From: Lactiplantibacillus pingfangensis
GTDB lineage: Bacteria > Bacillota > Bacilli > Lactobacillales > Lactobacillaceae
Assembly: GCF_005404945.1 (NCBI RefSeq)
Contig: NZ_BJDG01000011.1
Coordinates: 30,747-94,746 of the forward strand
Length of the DNA: 64,000 bases
Reading direction: 5' to 3'
This document shows, one piece after another, positions 51,121-61,803 of this stretch. The notes beneath the pieces were generated by a model that saw nothing but the letters and a program-made list of their open reading frames with translations, had not been told where the DNA came from and ran no database searches. How positions within the stretch are numbered: position 1 is the stretch's first letter; each line of letters begins with the position of its first letter. Position numbers and translations under genes: made by a program.

Positions 51121-52308
51121 ATGGCAAAAGCACATTATGAAAGAACAAAACCCCATGTAAACATTGGTACTATCGGCCACGTTGACCATGGGAAGACTAC
51201 TTTGACAGCTGCAATCACAAAGGTATTATCTGAAAAGGGCTTAGCAGAAGCTCAAGATTTTGCCTCAATTGATGCCGCTCCCGAAGAACGTGAACGTGGT
51301 ATTACTATCAACACCGCGCACGTTGAATACGAAACAGAAAAGCGTCACTATGCGCATATCGATGCCCCAGGACATGCTGATTACGTTAAAAACATGATCA
51401 CTGGTGCCGCTCAAATGGATGGTGCCATCTTAGTTGTTGCTGCAACCGATGGTCCTATGCCACAAACGCGTGAACACATCCTCTTGGCTCGCCAAGTTGG
51501 TGTTGACTACATCGTTGTTTTCTTAAACAAGACTGATCTTGTTGATGATGACGAATTAGTTGACTTGGTTGAAATGGAAGTACGTGAATTACTTTCAGAA
51601 TACGATTTCCCTGGTGACGATATTCCTGTTATCCGTGGTTCAGCTTTGAAAGCTCTCGAAGGCGATCCAGAACAAGAAAAGGTTATCTTACACTTAATGG
51701 ATGTTGTTGATGAATATATCCCAACACCAGTTCGTGATACTGAAAAGCCTTTCTTAATGCCTGTTGAAGATGTCTTCTCAATCACTGGTCGTGGGACTGT
51801 TGCATCTGGTCGTATCGATCGTGGGACTGTTAAAGTCGGTGACGAAGTTGAAATCGTTGGTTTGCATGACGAACCATTGAAGTCAACTGTTACTGGTCTT
51901 GAAATGTTCCGTAAGACCCTTGACTTAGGTGAAGCCGGCGATAACGTTGGTGCTTTGTTACGTGGTGTTAACCGCGAACAAGTCGTACGTGGTCAAGTGC
52001 TTGCTAAGCCAGGTTCGATCAAGACCCATAAGAACTTTAAGGGTGAAGTTTATATCTTAACTAAAGAAGAAGGTGGCCGTCATACGCCATTCTTCTCAAA
52101 CTATCGTCCTCAATTCTACTTCCATACTACCGATGTTACTGGTGTTATCGAATTGCCAGATGGCGTTGAAATGGTTATGCCTGGAGACAACGTTACATTT
52201 ACAGTTGAATTAATTTCCCCTGTTGCTGTTGAAAAGGGAACTAAGTTTACTGTTCGTGAAGGTGGCCATACTGTTGGTGCCGGTGTTGTTTCTGAAATTG
52301 ATGACTAA
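51121..52308 (+). CDS. tuf: Translation elongation factor Tu
   Basis: Delivers aminoacyl-tRNA to the ribosome. G1 [11 protein letters not shown]3 DAPGHADYV and G4 NKTD are present; 395 residues. AGGAGG lies eight bases upstream. Codon use is strongly biased, as expected. It stands alone rather than in the str operon, which is common in lactobacilli. Confidence 0.99.
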   Translation: MAKAHYERTKPHVNIGTIGHVDHGKTTLTAAITKVLSEKGLAEAQDFASIDAAPEERERGITINTAHVEYETEKRHYAHIDAPGHADYVKNMITGAAQMDGAILVVAATDGPMPQTREHILLARQVGVDYIVVFLNKTDLVDDDELVDLVEMEVRELLSEYDFPGDDIPVIRGSALKALEGDPEQEKVILHLMDVVDEYIPTPVRDTEKPFLMPVEDVFSITGRGTVASGRIDRGTVKVGDEVEIVGLHDEPLKSTVTGLEMFRKTLDLGEAGDNVGALLRGVNREQVVRGQVLAKPGSIKTHKNFKGEVYILTKEEGGRHTPFFSNYRPQFYFHTTDVTGVIELPDGVEMVMPGDNVTFTVELISPVAVEKGTKFTVREGGHTVGAGVVSEIDD

Positions 52309-52336
52309 TCTCTAGTTGATTTTCATTGATTCATTT

Positions 52337-52374
52337 GAGAGACCTGGAAGATTTCTTCCGGGTCTCTTTTTTTA
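52337..52374 (+). terminator. Terminator of tuf
   Basis: GAGACCTGGAAG pairs with CTTCCGGGTCTC, followed by T-run. A smaller AAAACGC/GCGTTTT hairpin with T-run at 52389-52415 may be a backup. Confidence 0.92.
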
Positions 52375-52511
52375 AGAAAACTCATCATAAAACGCCAGAT
52401 TACGCGTTTTTTTAACTGATTCGGTTTACTTTATGGAGTTGATAGGTTAAACTTAACCAGTATGCAATTGACTAGAATTGTAGAAAAACTAAATGTTTCG
52501 GAGGGAATACA

Positions 52512-53831
52512 ATGGCTGCAAAGTGGGAAAAGAAAGAAGGCAACCAAGGCGAATTAACATTCGAAATTGGTGCTGACAAGATCAAAGAAGGAATCGATAA
52601 GGCCTTCCAAAATACAAAGAAGAACTTAAACGTCCCTGGTTTCCGTAAGGGTAAGGTTCCTCGTCAAATCTTCAATCAAATGTATGGTGAAGAAGCACTC
52701 TATCAAGATGCTTTGAACATCGTGCTCCCAGAAGCATATGAACAAGCGATTAAAGATACTGAAATTGAACCCGTTGACCAACCTAAAATCGATGTTGATA
52801 GCATGGAAAAGGGCAAGCCTTGGGTCTTAAAAGCGGTTGTAACTGTTCAACCAGATGTAAAATTAGGCGACTACAAAGAACTTAGTGTTACCCGTCAAAA
52901 CACGCGGGTCTACGCTAAGGATGTTGATGCCGAATTGGAATCACGTCGTGAAAAGCAAGCTGAATTGGTCTTAAAAGAAGACGAAGCAGCTGCTAAGGGC
53001 GACACAGTTGTGATTGACTTCAAAGGTTTTGTTGATGGCAAACCATTTGAAGGCGGCGAATCTGAAAACTATTCTCTTGAATTAGGCTCAGATTCATTCA
53101 TCCCTGGCTTTGAAGACCAATTAGTTGGTGTTAAAGCTGGTGACGAAAAAGAAGTTAAAGTAACCTTCCCAAAGGATTATCAAGCAGAAGATTTGCAAGA
53201 TAAGGAAGCAACTTTCCAAGTTACTGTTCATGAAGTTAAAACTAAGGAACTCCCTGAATTAGACGACGAATTTGCCAAGGACGTTGACGAAGATGTTGAC
53301 ACTCTTGAAGAATTAAAAGCTAAAATCAAGGATGAACTTAAAGAAACTAAGGAATCTGCTGCCCATGATGCCATTGAAGATGAAGCTTTAAATCAAGCTG
53401 TTGACAATGCCGAAATCGAAGCAATTCCTGATGCAATGAAGGAAGACGATATTCATCGTCAAATGGATCAATACTTGGCAAACATGCAACAACAAGGTAT
53501 CGATCCTAAGACTTACTACAAGTTAACTGGTACTACTGAAGATGACTTGCACAAGCAATTTGCTGCCGAAGCTGAACGTCGTGTTAAGACTAACTTGGTC
53601 TTAGAAGCGGTTGTTGAAGCTGAAAACATCAAACCTTCAAAAGATGAAATTGATGCTGAAGTTAAAGACTTAGCTGGTCAATATAACATGGAAGAAAGCG
53701 CTGTTCGCGGTGCTTTAACTGACGATATGTTGTCACATGATATTGCGATTCGCCAGGCTGTCGACTTGATTGCTGATTCAGCCAAGCAAACTGCCAAAGC
53801 TGACGACAAAAAAGAAGACAAGGAAGACTAA
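52512..53831 (+). CDS. tig: Trigger factor
   Basis: Ribosome-associated chaperone and prolyl isomerase. The ribosome-binding signature FRKGKVPR lies near residue 45, the FKBP domain ([14 protein letters not shown]...[11 protein letters not shown]) at about 165-245, then the helical substrate-binding C-domain with a charged tail. 439 residues. CGGAGGG precedes the ATG. The dyad GGTTAA-AC-TTAACC at 52445-52458 lies in the promoter region. clpX follows after a terminator. Confidence 0.97.
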   Translation: MAAKWEKKEGNQGELTFEIGADKIKEGIDKAFQNTKKNLNVPGFRKGKVPRQIFNQMYGEEALYQDALNIVLPEAYEQAIKDTEIEPVDQPKIDVDSMEKGKPWVLKAVVTVQPDVKLGDYKELSVTRQNTRVYAKDVDAELESRREKQAELVLKEDEAAAKGDTVVIDFKGFVDGKPFEGGESENYSLELGSDSFIPGFEDQLVGVKAGDEKEVKVTFPKDYQAEDLQDKEATFQVTVHEVKTKELPELDDEFAKDVDEDVDTLEELKAKIKDELKETKESAAHDAIEDEALNQAVDNAEIEAIPDAMKEDDIHRQMDQYLANMQQQGIDPKTYYKLTGTTEDDLHKQFAAEAERRVKTNLVLEAVVEAENIKPSKDEIDAEVKDLAGQYNMEESAVRGALTDDMLSHDIAIRQAVDLIADSAKQTAKADDKKEDKED

Positions 53832-53848
53832 ATTATTAGTCGACTGAC

Positions 53849-53886
53849 GAAAGGCCTTGAGGGTAATCCTTGAGGCCTTTCATTTG
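53849..53886 (+). terminator. Terminator of tig
   Basis: GAAAGGCCT pairs with AGGCCTTTC and loop parts also pair; the T-run is short. Confidence 0.7.
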
Positions 53887-54040
53887 TCTAAAATAGTTGG
53901 TAAGTTCATAGACAAATCATTTCTAGTTTTTGTGGACACATGTTATAGTATTGAACGTAGATGACAAGGCCTTAGGTGGTTTTAGGCCCAATTTTCTGTT
54001 ATGATTAGTCCATGTAAATACATCGATGAGGTGAGAATGA

Positions 54041-55303
54041 ATGTTTGAAAATACCGAGACAAACGGCCCAGTTAACTGCTCATTTTGTGGAAAGTCACAA
54101 GATCAAGTTAAAAAAATTGTCGCCGGCCCCGGCGTGTATATCTGTAATGAATGTATCGATTTATGTAAAGAAATTATCGATGAAGAGTTCAGCGAAGAAC
54201 AATCACATGAATTAACAGATATTCCAACACCAAAGGAAATTGTTGACGAATTAGACCAATACGTTATCGGTCAAAATGAAGCAAAACGGACACTTTCTGT
54301 AGCGGTTTATAATCACTACAAGCGTGTTAAGGCCATGGAAGACAGTGATAAAGATTCTGATGGTCCTGAATTACAAAAGAGTAACATTAGTTTAGTTGGT
54401 CCAACTGGGTCAGGTAAAACTTTCTTAGCACAAAGTTTAGCACGTATTTTGGACGTGCCATTTGCGATTGCTGATGCAACGACGCTAACCGAAGCTGGTT
54501 ACGTTGGTGAAGACGTGGAAAACATCTTATTGAAGCTCTTGCAAAACGCCGACTATGATGTCGAACGTGCTGAAAAGGGTATTATCTATATTGATGAAAT
54601 TGATAAGATTGCCAAGAAGAGCGAAAACGTCTCGATTACGCGTGATGTTTCCGGTGAAGGGGTTCAACAAGCACTCCTGAAGATCTTGGAAGGCACTATC
54701 GCCAATGTGCCACCTCAGGGCGGTCGTAAGCACCCACAACAAGAATTCATTCAGATTGATACCACTAATATCTTATTTATCGTTGGTGGCGCTTTTGACG
54801 GCATTGAAGAGATCGTTAAGCGCCGTTTGGGTGATAAGACAATTGGTTTTGGCAATGATACCGATGGCAAAAATGCAATTTTGGATGACACGAAGAGTAT
54901 CATGCAACAAGTTGTGCCAGAAGACTTGCTACAATTTGGTCTAATTCCTGAATTCATCGGACGGTTACCAATTTTGACGGCCTTAGAACGTTTAACTGAA
55001 GATGATTTGGTTCGGATTTTAACAGAACCAAAGAATGCCTTAGTTAAACAGTATCAACGTTTAATTGCCCTTGATGGTGCTGAACTTGATTTTGAAGATG
55101 ACGCCTTACGAGCGATTGCGCGTGAAGCATTGGCACGTAACACTGGTGCCCGTGGCTTGCGGTCAATTATCGAAGACACGATGCGTGACATCATGTTTGA
55201 TATTCCGAGTCGTAAAGATGTTAAAAAGGTTATTATCAATCAAGCGACAGTTGAAGATCATACCGAACCTGAATTAGTTTTGGCAGATCAAAAGGCCTCA
55301 TAA
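54041..55303 (+). CDS. clpX: ClpXP protease ATPase subunit ClpX
   Basis: AAA+ unfoldase that feeds ClpP. N-terminal zinc-binding domain (CSFCGKS and CNECIDLC), Walker A GPTGSGKT, Walker B YIDEIDKI and the ClpP-binding IGF loop (DKTIGFGN) in 420 residues. GAGGTGAG precedes the ATG. It follows tig, as in many Firmicutes. Confidence 0.98.
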   Translation: MFENTETNGPVNCSFCGKSQDQVKKIVAGPGVYICNECIDLCKEIIDEEFSEEQSHELTDIPTPKEIVDELDQYVIGQNEAKRTLSVAVYNHYKRVKAMEDSDKDSDGPELQKSNISLVGPTGSGKTFLAQSLARILDVPFAIADATTLTEAGYVGEDVENILLKLLQNADYDVERAEKGIIYIDEIDKIAKKSENVSITRDVSGEGVQQALLKILEGTIANVPPQGGRKHPQQEFIQIDTTNILFIVGGAFDGIEEIVKRRLGDKTIGFGNDTDGKNAILDDTKSIMQQVVPEDLLQFGLIPEFIGRLPILTALERLTEDDLVRILTEPKNALVKQYQRLIALDGAELDFEDDALRAIAREALARNTGARGLRSIIEDTMRDIMFDIPSRKDVKKVIINQATVEDHTEPELVLADQKAS

Positions 55304-55467
55304 AAAACTTAAAATTTAATTGAGTGTTATTTCAAGACCGTGATGGGCGTTGCTTATCGCGGTCTTGACTGCTATCAACGTTATTTTTAGTCGCTAGAAC
55401 TAGATCAATCGTTGCGTAAAATTGTGTTAGAATGAGTAAAGACTATTTGGTAGAGGAGTTATTTTCG

Positions 55468-56061
55468 ATGGAAGTGCATAACGTAGAACTGGTCATGAGT
55501 GCCGTGGCGACCAGCCAATATCCAACCACCGGTTATCCGGAAGTCGCGTTGTCCGGTCGTTCGAATGTTGGTAAGTCGTCTTTGATTAATGTGTTGATCA
55601 ACCGCAATAGCTATGCGCGGACGTCAAGTCAACCCGGAAAAACGCAAACGTTAAATTTTTATCAGGTTGAAGACCAGTTATATTTTGTTGACGTGCCAGG
55701 ATATGGTTACGCCAAAGTTTCAAAAAAGGATCGTGAAAAATTTGGTCAAATGATCGAAACTTATTTGACGAATCGGAGTACCTTGCGTGGGGTGATTATT
55801 TTAGTCGACGCCCGCCATGCCCCGACGAAGGATGATGTCACGATGTATGAGTGGATGCATTATTATAAAATGCCATTATTGGTTGTCGCGACTAAGAGTG
55901 ATAAAATTGCGCGCGGTAAGTGGAACAAGCAAGAAAGTTTAATCAAGAAAACGTTGAACTTTCAAGCCGGCGATGATTTTATTCCGTTTTCAGCGAAAAC
56001 TAAGGCTGGCAAAGATGACATTTGGGCCTGGATCGAAGCACATACAGTAGGGGGCAAGTAA
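55468..56061 (+). CDS. engB: Ribosome biogenesis GTPase YsxC/EngB
   Basis: Essential GTPase of 50S assembly. G1 [10 protein letters not shown]3 [11 protein letters not shown] and G4 TKSDK are present; 197 residues. ATG 55468 has AGAGGAG nine bases upstream; the in-frame ATG at 55432 lies in the promoter region. The MazG-like gene starts two bases after the stop. Confidence 0.96.
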   Translation: MEVHNVELVMSAVATSQYPTTGYPEVALSGRSNVGKSSLINVLINRNSYARTSSQPGKTQTLNFYQVEDQLYFVDVPGYGYAKVSKKDREKFGQMIETYLTNRSTLRGVIILVDARHAPTKDDVTMYEWMHYYKMPLLVVATKSDKIARGKWNKQESLIKKTLNFQAGDDFIPFSAKTKAGKDDIWAWIEAHTVGGK

Positions 56062-56063
56062 TC

Positions 56064-56360
56064 GTGGAATTTAATGACTATCAATCTTTAGCGAATCGAA
56101 CGCTTTATGGCAATGAACAAGTTTTGACTAACTTATCATTAGGCTTGGCTTCTGAAACTGGGCAGGTCGTGGATTTGGTGAAAAAGTATACTTTTCATGG
56201 CGAAAGCTTGAACAAGGATCAATTGACGAAACAAATGGGTGATGTCCTTTGGTACTTGTCACAAGTTGCCGAATGGGCAGATATTCCATTTGATGAAGTT
56301 GCCAAACAAAATATTACGAAATTAAATCAAAAATATCCTAATGGTAAAGCCCGTAAATAA
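56064..56360 (+). CDS. MazG-like protein with altered metal ligands
   Basis: 98 residues of the all-alpha NTP pyrophosphohydrolase fold (GLASETGQVVDLVKKY...QMGDVLWYLSQVA). The family uses ExxE and ExxD pairs for Mg. Here they read ETGQ (31-34) and QMGD (57-60), so two of four acidic ligands are Gln. Activity is therefore doubtful. GTG start with AGGGGG nine bases upstream; it is probably co-transcribed with engB. Confidence 0.8.
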   Translation: MEFNDYQSLANRTLYGNEQVLTNLSLGLASETGQVVDLVKKYTFHGESLNKDQLTKQMGDVLWYLSQVAEWADIPFDEVAKQNITKLNQKYPNGKARK

Positions 56361-56373
56361 CGCGGCGAGACCC

Positions 56374-56408
56374 AAAAACCGTCATCAACTCAAGGTGACG
56401 GTTTTTTT
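56374..56408 (+). terminator. Terminator of engB operon
   Basis: AAAAACCGTCA pairs with TGACGGTTTTT. Confidence 0.93.
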
Positions 56409-56628
56409 GTGGTCAGTTTTTGACCACTTAGCAGTCATTTCCGACGGCTTACCGTCAATTATCGGACAAAAACTGACAACTTGGTTAATTAATTAGAAGG
56501 CGTGAGCGCTTAATGATAATCAGTTCTTGAAAGCACGATAATTGCATTTCCGAGTCGGCTAGCGTATATTTAAGCTTGTAGAAGAGTTGTACACAACTTA
56601 ATTAGGATCACTGAAAGGGTGTTGACTG

Positions 56629-57036
56629 ATGAAGATTAATATTAAAGATGACGCACAAGCTTATTTAGCTAATAAGATCCCAGCCGGTAGTCGGGTGATT
56701 TTGACGACGGATGATGGGTCGAACAAGTATTCTAGCTTGGGTGGCAGTTGTGCCATTGGCAATAAATTTCAGCTGGTCATTTTGGCGGCTGCCGATCCGG
56801 CCTATACGATTCCGTTAGAAAATAACGCGGGTTATGACATGGCCACCGCGCCAGCTGATCAAGATTTTCTTGGCAATGGCCTGAACATCGCCCGTTGGCA
56901 TAGTGGTTTAGCACTAAAAGACGATAGTGGCATGCTTGACGGGGCATTATCAGTTGTTGACTGGCGGGATGTTAGTCCTGAAACTGAAGCTGAATTACGT
57001 GAAAAAATGGCCACAATTGGCACTAAAATTTGTTAA
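56629..57036 (+). CDS. HesB-like (Fe-S biosynthesis domain) family protein
   Basis: 135 residues resembling proteins that carry the Fe-S biosynthesis (IscA/HesB-like) fold in lactobacilli, with DDGSNKYSSLGGSC and IPLENNAGYDM. The usual three Cys of IscA scaffolds are absent; only C41 and the final residue C135 remain, so a cluster scaffold role is uncertain. GAAAGGGTG precedes the ATG. Single gene with a bidirectional terminator. A dyad AGTTGT-AC-ACAACT lies just upstream near 56584. Confidence 0.75.
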   Translation: MKINIKDDAQAYLANKIPAGSRVILTTDDGSNKYSSLGGSCAIGNKFQLVILAAADPAYTIPLENNAGYDMATAPADQDFLGNGLNIARWHSGLALKDDSGMLDGALSVVDWRDVSPETEAELREKMATIGTKIC

Positions 57037-57044
57037 TGAATGAT

Positions 57045-57085
57045 AAAATCACGCTACCCAATCAGATGGGCAGCGTGATTTTTTT
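57045..57085. terminator. Bidirectional terminator
   Basis: AAATCACGCT pairs with AGCGTGATTT, with A and T runs on both sides, serving the HesB-like gene and the minus-strand small gene. Confidence 0.88.
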
Positions 57086-57087
57086 GA

Positions 57088-57255
57088 CTATTTTTTAGCG
57101 TCTTTGGCTTTAGGTTGATCTGTTTTGCGCTTGGCATGTTCGTCGATGGTTTCTTGAATCGCTTTGGTGCTCAGCTTATCCTTATCATCAGGACCAATCG
57201 CAAATTTATCAAATAATTTATCTAAGTTATCTTGGCGTTGGACTTTTAAGCTCAT
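57088..57255 (-). CDS. Small charged protein, unknown function
   Basis: A 55-residue minus-strand gene: begins MSLKVQRQDNLDKLFDKF and ends in a Lys-rich tail. GAAAGGA is eight bases before the ATG. A promoter (CTGACA, 17 bp, TATGAT with TGC) lies upstream at 57282-57310 and a shared terminator follows. The set of signals makes a real gene likely. I cannot name its function. Confidence 0.7.
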   Translation of the reverse strand: MSLKVQRQDNLDKLFDKFAIGPDDKDKLSTKAIQETIDEHAKRKTDQPKAKDAKK

Positions 57256-57281
57256 GCAATCATTCCTTTCAATTGTGTCTT

Positions 57282-57310
57282 ATCATAGCAAATTTTGCCG
57301 CATTTGTCAG
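57282..57310 (-). promoter_or_regulatory. Promoter of the small minus-strand gene
   Basis: On the minus strand CTGACA, 17 bp, TATGAT with extended TGC. Confidence 0.6.
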
Positions 57311-57320
57311 TTATTCGTCT

Positions 57321-57425
57321 TTTATGCAGCTTAAAAGCGAATCAAACTGCATAAAAGGCCTATTTATGCATAAAATAAAGAAATTATCGAAAATACTTGC
57401 ATAAATAATCATTTGAGTTTATACT
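57321..57425 (+). promoter_or_regulatory. Amino acid transporter promoter with TGCATAAA operator cluster
   Basis: Promoter TTGCAT (57397-57402), 17 bp, TATACT (57420-57425). Half-sites TGCATAAA/TTTATGCA occur at 57321, 57348, 57363, 57367 and 57398; the pair at 57363/57367 forms the palindrome TTTATGCATAAA and the last overlaps the -35. This is likely the operator of an amino-acid-responsive repressor. Confidence 0.65.
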
Positions 57426-57459
57426 TTGTTCTTGTAAAAAGAAAACAAGGAGATCGCTT

Positions 57460-58938
57460 ATGAAGAAAAAATATGGGTTGCTGCTAGCCATGCTAGTTGC
57501 GTTGTTCATGTTGGTAGTACCGATGAGTACCCAACATGCACAAGCTGCGACGGATGACTCACTAGAAAAGATTCAGAAAAAGGGTGTCTTGGTGATGGGG
57601 ACTTCACCAGATTACCCACCGTATGAATTCCAAGCTACGGTCAACGGCAAGAGTGCTGTTGTTGGGATGGACGTCCAAATTGGGAAAAAGGTTGCGAAGG
57701 ATTTAGGCGTTAAGCTGAAAATCAAATCAATGTCCTTTGACTCATTGCTCGTTGCGTTACAGACGGGTAAGGTCGATATGATCATTTCTGGGATGAACCC
57801 AACACCAGCTCGTCGTAAGAATGTTGATTTTACGCATACTTATTATCAAGGCGGTTATGACATTGTCATTAACAAGACCGACGCTGGTAAGTATAAGAAT
57901 AAGGATTCATTCGCTGGCGGTACACTGGGAGCACAAACTGGGACAACCCAATATAATGCTTCAAAAAGCCAAACGAAAAAAACGGCGGTTAAAGGGATGA
58001 CGTCACAATCTGATTTGATTTTGGCCTTACAAAGCCACAAATTAGATGGGGTTGCGATGGAAAAGCCATCTGCCGAGGCCTATGTTTCAAACAATAAGCA
58101 ATTAGTTGCCATTCCATCTGACTTTAACATGAGCGCTTCAGCGACGAGTTCAGCGATTGCCTTTCGGAAAGGCTCGACGAGTTTAGTCAATAAAGTCAAT
58201 GTGACTGTCGATCAAATCAAAAAGGATAACCTAGTTAAAAAGGATTATCTCCCAACTGCCGGCAAGTATTTGAAGACCAATACTGTCAATACTTCGATGG
58301 GGCATTATTGGAAAGCATTCTTAACCGGGATTGAATATACGTTAATTATTACCGTTTGTTCCGTCTTCTTTGGCTTCATTATTGGGATTATCTTAGCCTT
58401 AGCGCGGATGGCGAAAGGTGGCGTCCTTAAAACGGCGCTTCGTTGGTTAGCAACGGCCTATGTTGAATTTATTCGTGGAACGCCAATGATGGTTCAAGTG
58501 ATGTTCGTGTACTTTGGTTTAGGGCTCTTTGTTAACTTACCCGCATTAACTTCTGGGATTATTGCCATTTCCTTGAACTCTGGCGCCTATGTTGCTGAAT
58601 ACATTCGTGGTGGGATTAATTCTGTCGATGATGGTCAAACCGAAGCGGCACGTAGCTTAGGGATGTCTAATGGTAAGACGATGCGTTACGTTGTTTTGCC
58701 ACAAGCCTTGAAGAATATCTGGCCATCATTGGGTAATGAATTTATTACCTTGATTAAGGATAGTTCAATCGTGTCGATTATCGGGGTCACCGAATTAATT
58801 TATCAAAGCAATATTGTTCGTTCTGACACCTATCGTGGGGTGGCACCAATCGTTGTCATCATGGTCTTATACTTCATTTTGACCTTCACCGCTTCACGGA
58901 TTTTGAACTACTTCGAAAGGAAGATGCAACATGACTAA
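57460..58938 (+). CDS. Polar amino acid ABC transporter, fused binding protein-permease
   Basis: 492 residues: signal peptide (to about AQAA, residue 30), a periplasmic-type binding domain (about 35-270: [28 protein letters not shown]) fused to a HisM-type permease domain (about 285-490: [20 protein letters not shown]). Similar fusions import glutamine, cystine or arginine. Substrate not determined. AAGGAGA precedes the ATG. Overlaps the ATPase gene by 8 bp. Confidence 0.93.
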   Translation: MKKKYGLLLAMLVALFMLVVPMSTQHAQAATDDSLEKIQKKGVLVMGTSPDYPPYEFQATVNGKSAVVGMDVQIGKKVAKDLGVKLKIKSMSFDSLLVALQTGKVDMIISGMNPTPARRKNVDFTHTYYQGGYDIVINKTDAGKYKNKDSFAGGTLGAQTGTTQYNASKSQTKKTAVKGMTSQSDLILALQSHKLDGVAMEKPSAEAYVSNNKQLVAIPSDFNMSASATSSAIAFRKGSTSLVNKVNVTVDQIKKDNLVKKDYLPTAGKYLKTNTVNTSMGHYWKAFLTGIEYTLIITVCSVFFGFIIGIILALARMAKGGVLKTALRWLATAYVEFIRGTPMMVQVMFVYFGLGLFVNLPALTSGIIAISLNSGAYVAEYIRGGINSVDDGQTEAARSLGMSNGKTMRYVVLPQALKNIWPSLGNEFITLIKDSSIVSIIGVTELIYQSNIVRSDTYRGVAPIVVIMVLYFILTFTASRILNYFERKMQHD

Positions 58939-59671
58939 ACCAGTAATCGAAGTTGAAGCCTTAGCAAAAAGTTTTGGCGACAACCAAGTTTTAAAAGATA
59001 TTACCGAAAAGGTTGATCCGGGCCAAGTAATTGTTGTCATCGGACCTTCCGGTGGTGGTAAAAGTACCTTCTTACGTTGCTTGAACTTGTTGGAAACACC
59101 GACAAGTGGCAAGGTGGCGTTTGAAGGCCAAGACTTGACGACGTTGGATACTAAGAGTGTTAATTCCTTACGTGAAAAAATGGGAATGGTGTTCCAAGGG
59201 TTTAATTTATTCCCCAATATGACCGTTTTGGAAAATATCAAATTAGCGCCGATGAAAGTTAAAGGGACCGATGACGCCGCTGCCACGAAACGGGCTCACG
59301 AATTATTAGAACGCGTTGGTCTGGATGATCACGCGGATGCTTTCCCAAGTAGCTTGTCCGGTGGTCAAGCACAACGGGTGGCGATTGCGCGCGCGTTAGC
59401 GATGGATCCCAAAGTGATGTTGTTCGATGAACCAACTTCTGCTTTGGATCCTGAAATGGTCGGTGAAGTTTTGAATGTTATGCAAGAATTGGCTAAAGAA
59501 GGCATGACGATGGTGGTAGTTACCCATGAAATGGGCTTTGCCAAGTCTGTTGGTGACCGGATCTGGTTCATGGCCGATGGCTATATTCAAGAAAATAACA
59601 CGCCTGAAAACTTCTTTGCTCATCCGGAAACGGAACGGGCTAAAGACTTCTTATCTAAAATTTTAATGTAA
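58931..59671 (+). CDS. Polar amino acid ABC transporter ATP-binding protein
   Basis: GlnQ-type ATPase of 246 residues: Walker [10 protein letters not shown], signature [15 protein letters not shown], Walker [15 protein letters not shown] and the switch His in VVTHEMGFA. It energises the fused permease gene that it overlaps. Confidence 0.95.
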   Translation: MTKPVIEVEALAKSFGDNQVLKDITEKVDPGQVIVVIGPSGGGKSTFLRCLNLLETPTSGKVAFEGQDLTTLDTKSVNSLREKMGMVFQGFNLFPNMTVLENIKLAPMKVKGTDDAAATKRAHELLERVGLDDHADAFPSSLSGGQAQRVAIARALAMDPKVMLFDEPTSALDPEMVGEVLNVMQELAKEGMTMVVVTHEMGFAKSVGDRIWFMADGYIQENNTPENFFAHPETERAKDFLSKILM

Positions 59672-59678
59672 TCAGACT

Positions 59679-59706
59679 GGCCGGGCGCATTTTCCCGGCC
59701 TTTTTT
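59679..59706 (+). terminator. Terminator of the amino acid transporter operon
   Basis: GGCCGGG/CCCGGCC stem followed by six T. Confidence 0.92.
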
Positions 59707-59724
59707 GTGTTGTGGGCGAATTGC

Positions 59725-59753
59725 TTGTCGCAACCAGGTGACGGCGGTATACT
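59725..59753 (+). promoter_or_regulatory. Promoter of uvrC
   Basis: TTGTCG, 17 bp, TATACT, 32 bp before the start. Confidence 0.65.
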
Positions 59754-59785
59754 AATAACGCTGTATTAAAGTAAGGAGGGGTTAG

Positions 59786-61600
59786 ATGGCCTCGGCTCAC
59801 ATTGAACATAAACTCTCGCTATTACCAGACTTACCTGGCTGTTATTTGATGAAAAATCTTAACAGTCAGATTATTTACGTCGGCAAAGCGAAAAATTTAA
59901 AAAATCGGGTGCGGTCATACTTCAAGAGTAGCCACACCGGGAAAACGGCGCGTTTAGTTTCAGAAATCAGGGATTTTGAATTTATCGTCACCTCGACCGA
60001 TAAGGAAGCATTCTTACTTGAAATCACTTTGATTCAAAAGCATCAGCCGTATTTCAATATTAAATTAAAAAAAGGCACCGGTTATCCGTACATTAAAATT
60101 ACGAACGAACGTGATCCTCAAATTTTGATTGTGAGTGATGTTCGTAAAGATGGTGGCTATTACTTTGGCCCTTATCCGAACGTGTATGCGGCACAAGAAA
60201 CTGTCAATTTTATTCAAAAAGTGTATCCATTGCGGCGCTGTAACGGTTTCCAAAAACGACCATGCTTGTATTACCATATGGGGCAGTGTTTGGGGGCTTG
60301 TTTCAAGACAGTCCCGGTGGCCGAATATGACGCGCAGATTAAGCGAATTAAATCCTTTTTGAATGGTCATGTGGAAACGGTTAAGAAGCAATTGACGCAT
60401 CGAATGGCCACTGCTGCCGCGGATTTAGAATTTGAACGGGCGGCCGAGTTACGCGATCAATTGACTTATATTGAAATGACCGTTGAAAAACAAAAAATTA
60501 TTTCAAACGATAACACGCCTCGTGATTTATTTAATTTTTATTTGGATAAAGGTTGGTTGTCAATTCAAGTCTTCTTTATTCGCCAGGCACGTTTAATGAA
60601 GCGTGAGAAGCGCTTATTCCCAATCGTGTCGACCGCCCCGGAAGAAATGACTAGTTTTATTTTGCAGTTTTATAATCGTAAAAATAACGTTTTGCCGCGG
60701 GAAGTCTTGGTGCCAGATGGGATGGACAAGGAAGTCCTAAGTGACATTCTTGGCATTCCGGTGCGCACGCCGCAACGCGGTCAAAAACGTGATCTACTTG
60801 ATCTAGCGGAAAAAAATGCACGGATTGTGTTGGAAGAAAAGTTCCGCTTACTTGAGATGGATGAACGTAAAACGACCGGTGCGATGAAGGAAATTACCGA
60901 CGCACTGGGCCTACCACCGGGTCATAAAATTGAAGCGTTTGACCATTCGCATATCCAAGGGTCGGATCTCGTTTCAGCCATGGTGGTCTTTACAGATGGC
61001 CAACCAAATAAGAAACTTTATCGAAAATATAAATTGCGAACCGTGGATCATGCGGATGAAGCTGCTTCGACCCGTGAAGTTATTCGGCGTCGCTACACAC
61101 GGCTGCTCAAAGAGCACACCGCCTTGCCTGACCTGATTTTAATGGATGGTGGGGACATTCAACTGGATGCGGCCAAAGATGTCTTAGAAAACGAATTAGG
61201 GATTGCCACACCAGTCGCGGCAATGGTCAAAAACGATCATCATAAGACCGCCGATTTACTCGCCTCGGCAGGTGATGCCCATTTGAATTTGGATCCGAAG
61301 AGTCAGGGCTTCTACTTGTTACAACGGATTCAAGATGAGGTTCATCGCTTTGCGATCACGTTCCATCGACAAGTGCATACGAAGCATTCGCTGAGTTCAC
61401 GCTTAGACGAGATTCCAGGGGTCGGGCCCAAGACGCGGAATAAATTATTACGCAAATTTGGGTCAATGACTAAAATTGCTGGGGCGCCGATTGAAGAGAT
61501 TCAAAAATTAGGGATCTCTAAACCGGTTGCCCAAACCGTCAAGTTTTCATTAGCGGGCGGTGGCGTCACACCAAAACATTATCAAAAAGGGGCCACATAA
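59786..61600 (+). CDS. uvrC: Excinuclease ABC subunit C
   Basis: Makes both incisions in nucleotide excision repair. N-terminal GIY-YIG domain (PGCYLMKN...IIYVGKAKNLKNRV), UVR motif near residue 210 (ERAAELRDQL), RNase H-like domain (EAFDHSHIQGSD) and C-terminal helix-hairpin-helix (IPGVGPKTRNKLL). 604 residues, normal. AAGGAGGGG precedes the ATG. No clear intrinsic terminator follows; palindromic elements begin 33 bp downstream. Confidence 0.97.
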   Translation: MASAHIEHKLSLLPDLPGCYLMKNLNSQIIYVGKAKNLKNRVRSYFKSSHTGKTARLVSEIRDFEFIVTSTDKEAFLLEITLIQKHQPYFNIKLKKGTGYPYIKITNERDPQILIVSDVRKDGGYYFGPYPNVYAAQETVNFIQKVYPLRRCNGFQKRPCLYYHMGQCLGACFKTVPVAEYDAQIKRIKSFLNGHVETVKKQLTHRMATAAADLEFERAAELRDQLTYIEMTVEKQKIISNDNTPRDLFNFYLDKGWLSIQVFFIRQARLMKREKRLFPIVSTAPEEMTSFILQFYNRKNNVLPREVLVPDGMDKEVLSDILGIPVRTPQRGQKRDLLDLAEKNARIVLEEKFRLLEMDERKTTGAMKEITDALGLPPGHKIEAFDHSHIQGSDLVSAMVVFTDGQPNKKLYRKYKLRTVDHADEAASTREVIRRRYTRLLKEHTALPDLILMDGGDIQLDAAKDVLENELGIATPVAAMVKNDHHKTADLLASAGDAHLNLDPKSQGFYLLQRIQDEVHRFAITFHRQVHTKHSLSSRLDEIPGVGPKTRNKLLRKFGSMTKIAGAPIEEIQKLGISKPVAQTVKFSLAGGGVTPKHYQKGAT

Positions 61601-61633
61601 AAAGTGAGTCCTGTGATAAAAGCTACCACTTCC

Positions 61634-61803
61634 GGTTGGGACTGATAACATGCGGTCGTGGGACCGGGCCAAGCCAGGAACGTCTTGGCCCTCGCCCGGA
61701 ACCCTTGCCAAAATCGCAAGTGTCCCGGACCGTCCGTGGCGTAGCGTCGGCAAAACCGGCCGATGCAACGCCACCGTCACGACCGATGTGATCAGTCCCA
61801 ACC
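61634..61803 (-). repeat. Multibranched palindromic element (61.6 kb copy)
   Basis: Outer arms 61634-61660 and 61778-61803 pair over 26 bp with one mismatch and one bulge. Inside: GGGCCAAG/CTTGGCCC (61666-61691), CTTGC/GCAAG (61704-61720) and GTGGCGTAGCGTCGGC/GCCGATGCAACGCCAC (61736-61774). Read on the minus strand, the order and the loop AAGACGTTCCTGGCTT match the 62.2 kb element. No ORF. Confidence 0.8.
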
